The position numbers were made by a program, and so were the translations under genes. Under the pieces are notes generated by a model. That model made no database searches, was not told the DNA's origin, and saw nothing but the letters and a program-made list of their open reading frames with translations. 64,000 nt of DNA, taken from the NCBI RefSeq assembly GCF_002994745.2, contig NC_037093.1, positions 68,839,510 through 68,903,509 on the forward strand, given 5' to 3'. The stretch is from Rosa chinensis. Its lineage: Eukaryota; Streptophyta; Magnoliopsida; Rosales; Rosaceae. Positions 57,722 to 64,000 of the stretch are shown one piece after another (position 1 is the stretch's first letter; each line of letters begins with the position of its first letter).

Positions 57722-58354
57722 CTAATAAAGCATTACGCTGATAAGGATGCCCATATCATCCCTAAGCAAGAAAGGAGACAGAGTAGATGGTGCGGTTGAG
57801 TACCAAACTAATGCAGTGGATGCCAAACTCATGTTTGTCAACCTATCAGCAACTGTATTCCCTTCACGGAGCACGTGAGAGCAATGAAAGGTCAGCAAAC
57901 GGATACGCGCTAAACAAGTCGACCAAGCAATCCTTAGGGGCCAAGGAGGGACAAATGAAGAAGAGACAATGCAAGCAAGAACACTACTGGAGTCACTTTC
58001 AAGCCATTTGTTATTCCATCCAAATTGAAAAGCAAATTCAATTCCAATAATGACACCCATTAGTTCATAAAAAAAAGCTATCTGATGACCAAGTCCTTGA
58101 CAAAAACCAGGAAAAACTCCACCACATGCAGCTAGTCCAGGGTTACCCTTAGTTAAGCCATCTGTGTTGAGTTTGATCCATGGAGTAATTGGTGGATGCC
58201 AAAAAATCAAGCGAGGAGCTACTTGTCTTCGTGAAATCGGTTGAATACCCAAACCCACAAGCAACTGAGAATCCACCAAACCAACTGTGTGTCCTGGTGT
58301 ATGGGGTGCGATAAAGCGAAGCCATGCTCTAATAAAGCGAAGCCATGAGCCCAT
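57722..58354 (-). pseudogene. LINE RNase H domain
   Basis: About 210 codons open. RNase H residues are visible: KLNTDGLTKGNPG (first Asp), YELMGVIIGIEFA (Glu), WLESDSSSVLA (Asp), and HVLREGNTVADRLTN (last Asp). So the four acidic catalytic positions are kept although the element is truncated. The N-terminal part is translated repeat sequence. Confidence 0.75.
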
Positions 58355-58498
58355 GATAAAGCGAAGCTATGCTCTAATGGAGCGAAAAACAAGAAACAAA
58401 GAAGGAATCTTATTGTCAAAGTGAAGCTTGTTACGCACTTTCCAAATTGCCATGGATGCATAAAGACAGCCGGCTATCCAAAAATTCTTTAGTTGAGG

Positions 58499-58933
58499 TC
58501 AGAATGTTTTACCCTTGATTGTGTTCCATAAATCATCAACAGTACCATGAGATGGCAAAGAGGAACCAAAGCAACATGCCAACCATTGCCATACCTGTTG
58601 AGCAAAGGAACAAGAAACAAACAAGTGGGAGGAGTCTTCATCAAACCTGAAAGAGCAAAGCTGACAGACTGAAACTATAGGGATGCCTCTTTTTTGAAGT
58701 TGCTCATCGGTAGGAATTCTATTATGGAAAAGACGCCAGGCAAGCATGGAGTAGTGAGGAGGAATAAAGTGTCTCCATATAGTATTAATGAATTCAGCAA
58801 CTGAAGCGAAACATTGGCGAACCACATTATATCCCTCATAAAAAGAGAAAGTACCTGAGCTTGATTTTTCCCAAATTAAAATATCCTTCTCTTGTTTAGA
58901 TGGAAGAGGAAGGTTGGTAATGTCAGCAGCCAA
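58499..58933 (-). pseudogene. LINE reverse-transcriptase zinc-binding (zf-RVT) domain
   Basis: Reads SGTFSFYEGYNVVRQ, WRHFIPPHYSMLAWRLFHNR, then RGIPIVSVCQLCSFRFDEDS and SHLFVSCSFAQQVWQWL, the conserved CxxC...H...C motif of zf-RVT. Its frame ends before RNase H and is offset from it, so the ORF2 remnant is broken. Confidence 0.8.
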
Positions 58934-58939
58934 ACCAGG

Positions 58940-59740
58940 AAAAATATTTGAAAATCCATGTTATTATAAATCAACTCCAACCCAACATAACTCAGCTCTA
59001 ACGTACTTAGTAAAAGTGTAGCGTTTGAACTAATTGAATTAAACTGAAAGTAATTTACTAAAATTGACAATGAGCAATGGTTACATATTTATGGCACGTG
59101 AAAAGTACGTCTCAAATCACTATGTTGATTACATTGAATCTAACCTATTTTAGTTCCTAGTTGAAATTTACTAAGATTACAAACGTGTCGTTATTTATAC
59201 TTAGCATGTGAAAACGTTCTCATCTCGAACAAAACAATCTTACTAATTAACTTTATTATGAGGAGCATGAGTTCCTAATTGTACGTTAATACATCATTAT
59301 CTCTCAATCAAAACCAACTAAGTAACGAAGTTTGAGGCAAGGCAATGCAATGCGAACATAATATTTGGTACCCCTTCTTCAAACAATTCTCTAATAAAAT
59401 CACAAAACAATCAAAGAGTGTAACGTGTAGAATCATATATAATTCTTAACCCCTAAAGTTGGAAACTCTATTTTGACGAAGCTCAAGGGTTTACACACTA
59501 GTTAAGAAGAAAGAAAGATCAGTTTTACCCGCCAAAAAAGAGGTTTGTTTAATAACTGTAACGATCAGATAAGGCTAAGGAATTTTAAGTTTTCAGACGT
59601 GGCCTAACCTCCACCAATAGCCAAAGCCACACGGGTCCGACATTGATTCCGCAAGCCCACGTGGCATAATCTCACCAATTATCATGTACTCTGCCCCTGC
59701 AAAACCCAATCTGGTTTGGAAGCTCAGCATCATCAACTTC
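58940..59740. other. Intergenic, promoter of the fibrillin gene
   Basis: AT-rich. No TATA box stands out near 59741. Nothing else recognised. Confidence 0.5.
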
Positions 59741-61351
59741 ATGGCTGCTGCTCTCGCTTCTTCACTAGCCTTATCGTGCTCCACACTCAGAGGAGGCTCC
59801 GATCCCTCAAAACCCAGGTTCCCTAATCTCTGCGCAAAGCCCACTAATTTGGGTTTAGCTGTTTCGCCTCACTCTCATTCTCGTAACCGCAAAATTTTGA
59901 GAATCTCGGCTACTGTCTCGGTCTCTAACCCGGAATTACGGACCGGTCCCGACGAGCTCGCTGCTTCTATTCTCTCCAAGGTATGAACTCTCTTCAATCC
60001 CTTTTCGTCAATTACTTAGGTATGTAAATTAGATGTAGGTTTAAAATGGCGGGTATTGTTCAGGTTGGTAGTTATGGAAACTCAATTCCAAGGTTGTTAT
60101 GATTCTGCTTTTGAAGATCAGGAGGATTATGTTGATGACTTTTTTTGCTAAGGTTTTTATAACTAGCGTCATTATATATGATCAGGTGATAGATTCGGAC
60201 AGAGGAGTTTTGCTGGAAAAGGAACAACATAAGGATGTGGCTCAAGTGGCCGAGGCATTGCAGAACTACTGTGTTAGTGAACCAGTGAAATGCCCTCTAA
60301 TTTTCGGAGGTAAAATCCCTTGAGGTGTGGAGTTCTTCGTTGAAGGAAGACTAAGTAACTTTATGTCTACTGTATATATGCTGCTTTTATAAAGATGTAT
60401 TCCGCCTATAAATACTGATAACTGTCTAGGATTCTAAATTGATACAAATTAGTGGGAGAAGAGTAGAAGAGAAAGTTGGGAACTTTGGAGGGCTAGCTTC
60501 TGAAATATCTGTGTTTATGAACCCTTCCATGTGCAAACAGTTTAATATATGATGCATATGCCTTTCAGTCATGCCCGACTTCAACTTCTTTTTATCCATT
60601 GGTAGTTGTTCTGAAACGTATGCCTAACTATTTGGTTAGTAACAAAATGGTACTGGTCATTACTAATAAAATCAGGGTATGCATTTTTCTGTTACTGGTA
60701 TTCTTTTAATCCATGGTACTTTCGCAGATTGGGATGTGCTGTACTGTTCAGTGCCAACATCGCCTGGGGGTGGCTATAGGAGTACACTTGGCCGCCTTGT
60801 TTTTAAAACAAAGGAGATGATTCAAGTTATTGAAGCTCCTGACATTGTTAAAAACAAGGTGTCCTTCTCTGCTTTTGGGTTCTTGGATGGAGAAGTCTCT
60901 TTAACAGGTAGGCTGCTTGTAATTATGTCATTCAACTAACCTTGTAGATTCAGTTACTAGTTTGATTTTCCGAGTGAATAGCCAGATAAAGGCTCAGTAA
61001 CTAGGATCATTGTGCCAGTAAATCCGAGGCAAATGTTTAACCTAGAGATGAAATTCTCTAAATAGAAGCGTCATGTTTCCTACATTTGATGTTGGTCCTT
61101 TTCCTATTTGATTTCTGCATAGATTGAGTGCTCTCATATCTGCATGAGCAGGAAAGTTGAAGGCTCTGGATGATAAATGGGTTCAAGTTATTTTTGAACC
61201 ACCAGAATTGAAGGTTGGAGCTTTGGACTTTCGATATGGCGGTGAAAGTGAGGTTAAACTCCAGATCACATATATAGATGAGAATATCAGGCTGGGGAAA
61301 GGCTCTAGAGGTTCACTGTTTGTTTTCAGAAGACAAGGTAAATCTAATTGA
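59741..61351 (+). CDS. Plastid-lipid-associated protein / fibrillin, FBN6 (PAP8-like)
   Basis: Exons 59741-59980, 60186-60309, 60728-60907 and 61152-61351, with GT-AG introns; 247 aa as drawn. The N-terminal 55 or so residues (MAAALASSLALSCS..., Ser/Arg-rich, ending near ISATVSVS) look like a chloroplast transit peptide. The PAP/fibrillin domain follows: VIDSDRGVLLEKEQHKDV, CPLIFGDWDVLYCSVPTSPG, GRLVFKTKEMIQVIEAPDIV, KVSFSAFGFLDGEVSL, WVQVIFEPPELKVG and IRLGKGSRGSLFVFRR. Fibrillins are lipocalin-like lipid-binding proteins of plastoglobules, thylakoids or the envelope; this subtype matches the Arabidopsis FBN6 group. The start at 59741 fits the transit peptide; an ATG 19 codons upstream is in frame but less likely. 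A donor at 61338 could splice the last codon onto an exon starting near 61457, giving a longer C-terminus. Confidence 0.88.
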
Positions 61352-61801
61352 AGTGATCAAGAATCATTCTCCATGTAAAACTGCTTCAATGCTGGTGATA
61401 TCAATGTTATTCAGTGTATAAAACTAAAGCTTTTTCACAATTGCATTGCATTCAGCTGCAAAGCATGAAGATAATATGTCCAGTAGGATTCAGTGGTCGC
61501 TACAAAATAATAACCGACATGTTAAAGCAGACGCAGTTCACTTTATCGATTTTTGCTATGGAATCTGTAGGACCATAAGTCTTGCGCAATCTAGTTTTGT
61601 AGTTTGTTTTCTTCAATTTAAGTATTGCGAATAATGATCTTTCCTCAAGAGAGATGTCATGTTGTAATCAACATGAGCCAACTGAGCATCCTAAACAAAT
61701 CCTTACTTCTCATACAGATCTCTTGACAAAGCAATTTTCACTTCCAATTCTGATAATCAGAATACAATATTTTCAGCCGAACTGAAAATGCAGACGGGAT
61801 G

Positions 61802-62472
61802 TTAACCAGGGCCTACTTTGGGGATGTCGTAATGCTCAGATAGGTTAGCCAGATACTGATTGAATTCCTGAACCCGATCACGATGCGATTTCTTGGCCAT
61901 TTGGGCAAGCCTTTGAGCTTGAAGCCTCTCTGCCTGCTCGAGATATCGCCTCTCCGCCGGTGTCATCTGATCAAAAACTCCAGCCTTCCCTATGTCGTCA
62001 TCACCATCATTCTCAAATCGATCTATTGCATCTCCACCTATCATATCACCCTCCAAAACAAGGTATTGAATCTCCATTAGCAAGACATACAAGACTAAAC
62101 AAATTGTTGGAAACTTTGTTTACCTATAAATGTTAATACTAAACCCAAATTAGTTCCTCGTTTCTAAAACCTTAGATTCAATTGTGCATCCTAAAATCTC
62201 AAGTTAACACGGCACAAGAACAGGGAATCCTATTAAATCCATAAATATTACAATGGCCAATGAATTATATATAAAATCTCAATAAATATATCAGTAACAA
62301 TATAATAGGAGTCAATTAAGGACATCAACCAACCTTTTGAGGCTTGAAGAGTTTGGTCATACTCGTAGAGTTTGCTGTGCTTCGTCTTCTTCTTTTTGAT
62401 CCCACCTTTCACGTTCAAGTCTTTGCCTTTCAGCTTCAGCTTCCCAATCACCACGTTATCGTAAGCAGACAT
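61802..62472 (-). CDS. FAM32A-like protein
   Basis: Two exons: 62334-62472 (MSAYDNVVIGKLKLKGKDLN, then a KKKKTKHS basic run) and a terminal exon ending at 61802. The second exon carries DQMTPAERRYLEQAERL, AKKSHRDRVQEFNQYLANL and SEHYDIPKVGPG, the nearly invariant FAM32A C-terminus. The acceptor is uncertain: joining at 62037 gives 124 aa and QASK-GGDAIDRF, close to the family length; an alternative upstream acceptor near 62110 adds a hydrophobic stretch. FAM32A is a small, mostly disordered nuclear protein; the human protein is found in the catalytic spliceosome near the active site and stabilises exon ligation. Convergent with the fibrillin gene, about 450 bp between the ends. Confidence 0.88.
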
Positions 62473-63064
62473 TTTGCCAATCCCAAAAATACAATCGTCT
62501 ATCTATTAGATGTGGGAGTATATTATATCTAGACAAGAGCCGGAGGTTCTAGAACCGAGTCGAACTCTCTCCTCCGAACCAGTCAGGCTGGGCCTATTTC
62601 AATGGTCCATTGGGCCAATTTGTTCAACCCAAAAGCGTTTCCAACGGCTACGCTCCAAACGTACAAGAGCAATCCGGAAATTCCAAGTGAAATTTTGCAG
62701 TCACTTTAGCAATTCTCGGCGGCGAAAAGCCAACTCGTAGAGCCAAATAAAGCTAAGCTACCAAAGAAGAGAGGTAAGTCCGGGTTTCAGTGTTCTAGTT
62801 TCTATATTCTTAATTATGGTGGGCACTGACCAGTTGGCCTTTCAATTATTGGGGTGTAATATACGCATGGATTATTTGAAAGCATACAAAATTATTGTAA
62901 TTTATAATATTTGCTATTGCTAGAGGCAGTTCCTGTGAATATTGAACAGATACCTGCATTTTGTGTTGTATGAAATGAAAGAATATTGAACAATGCTCAC
63001 GGTTTTGAGCGAGGGACGCTTGCATATAGTACATTCTTCTATCGCTGTCTTACATAGTCCCCTT
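62473..63064. other. Upstream of FAM32A; possible divergent noncoding exon
   Basis: A GC-richer stretch (62530-62773) ends with a strong donor-like sequence (agaagagaggtaagtccg, GT at 62774). It may be the first, noncoding exon of a plus-strand gene whose body lies beyond the LTR or outside the window. Inference from one splice-like site only. Confidence 0.3.
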
Positions 63065-63540
63065 TGTAAAATAACCATATACATGCTCACAACATATGCA
63101 CACAATCATAAAAGGGATTAAGGCTTACCTTCAGCAATTACTGGCATGGATTCCATCTTATGCAACTGCAAACACGAACACTGAATATAGCCTTCTGTTA
63201 CTTACCAACTTGCTTCTCAATGGACAGAACAATATGCAAAACGTCGGTAGTAATCAGGGACCAATTCATCTGTATATATAGGTGACTTAAACCTCAAGAA
63301 GCTTCCCATTAAAGCTATCCATATCGGTTTAGGTTTCCTAGTTAGATTCTTAATGTATCACAACTTGTAGCCTTCCTTGTAGACTAAGCAATAGATTACT
63401 ATCCTTAATGAATTGATACACTATTCATTAAGTCACTAGTATTGATTTACTGTTTGTATCCATGTTAAACTAGGATTGATATTAAGCTAATCATCAATTA
63501 CTTTATGATGATATGTGTTATGTCCATATTTGATCTTACA
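63065..63540 (-). mobile_element. 3' LTR of a Copia-like retrotransposon
   Basis: On the minus strand it runs from TGTAAGATCAAATATGGAC to ATGGTTATTTTACA (TGTAA...TTACA ends, 476 bp). It contains a TATA box (cacctatatataca). Directly before it on the minus strand is a purine tract AAAGGGGAGAT (63541-63551), the usual polypurine tract of Copia elements. The internal region therefore continues right, beyond the window. Confidence 0.65.
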
Positions 63541-64000
63541 ATCTCCCCTTTGGACTCACACATATCATGCTCGATGATTTGCACCAGAGAACATCAAAAC
63601 CTACTTAACTTACTGAAGTGCGCGCCAGATAACAAACTTAAATCGAAAATCCATTCCAACATGGTCAGATCACAGTTACTTATGCAGAGCAAGAAACAGT
63701 ATACATTTTAACAAAAATGCAGAGTTTCAAAACCACAAACACAAGCTCCTGCAATCCACATATGTCAAACCAGAAGTGATACAATATATGTTAATGTGTA
63801 TCAACAAGTAAACATATATTAGGTCCTACTTTATGTTTCTAAAACCAAAAACTCAAGCAAATTTACTGAACACTGATGGCTTAAAGATATTGCTTGAACC
63901 TTAACATCATGCTTCACATGATTTAAGCCATCTGATAGCAAGTATAACTTTAAACACAAAATCGATAATTTTCAGAACATTCAACAAAAACTGCAGTAAT
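63541..64000 (-). mobile_element. Internal 3' region of the Copia-like element (partial)
   Basis: Noncoding AT-rich sequence next to the polypurine tract. No pol frame is visible within the window; coding parts would lie further right. Confidence 0.45.

Larger units (their letters stand above)
57485..58935 (-). mobile_element. LINE 3' half (zf-RVT and RNase H, 3' UTR)
   Basis: Minus-strand non-LTR element truncated at its 5' side. The zf-RVT part is 58499-58933 and RNase H 57722-58354; a 3' UTR follows and ends in a T-run at 57488-57499 (reversed poly-A). The endonuclease and most of the RT are missing. The region joining the two domains carries a small tandem array of ataaagcgaagccatgctct-like units (about 58309-58385). 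Confidence 0.8.

Overview
This is a low-GC plant nuclear window. The evidence is spliced genes with GT-AG introns, plant-only families (flowering-promoting factor, gibberellin 3-oxidase, fasciclin-like arabinogalactan proteins, plastid fibrillin) and a dense load of plant transposons. It looks like a eudicot. A Rosaceae source is a guess from general resemblance and cannot be proven here.

Layout: 0-5.3 kb holds the tail of a transposon, a terminal-inverted-repeat (TIR) element rich in microsatellite and minisatellite, a small MITE and one FPF1-like gene (minus strand). 5.3-17.9 kb is intergenic. It contains a hAT-like element with a 398-bp hairpin element nested in it, a LINE 3' end, and a 5'-truncated Copia retrotransposon that is itself interrupted by a LINE derivative. 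17.9-35.1 kb holds three minus-strand FLA genes (FLA14-like type) and, at the edge, a small plus-strand gene for a probable GPI-anchored secreted protein. A GA 3-oxidase-like gene (plus strand, two exons, preceded by a two-codon uORF that overlaps its start) lies between the first two FLA genes, together with a 3-kb TIR element carrying an RRP5-like gene fragment. 35.1-45.3 kb is a TIR element, a decayed copy of the neighbouring SelH-GT14 gene pair, and long-LTR-like sequences. 45.6-53.4 kb carries the intact pair: a four-exon selenoprotein-H-like gene with a CxxC motif and a ten-exon GT14 (core-2/I-branching type) glycosyltransferase. 54.3-57.0 kb is another TIR element with an ABCG-transporter-like fragment and a near-identical 1.03-kb tandem duplication. 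57.5-58.9 kb is a LINE 3' half. 59.7-62.5 kb has a convergent pair: a plastid fibrillin (FBN6/PAP8-like) and a FAM32A-like gene. The right edge is a minus-strand LTR whose internal region leaves the window.

The genes do not form one pathway. A loose theme is growth and cell-wall or secretory biology: GA activation, FPF1, FLA cell-surface proteins and a Golgi-type glycosyltransferase. The most notable material is in the repeats: a group of TIR elements that share an odd architecture (TIR, then (TC)n, then CCGG-rich blocks, then short minisatellites) and that carry host gene fragments, plus the SelH-GT14 segmental duplication. Exon junctions were worked out by reading frames and GT/AG sites by eye; no transcript evidence was available.
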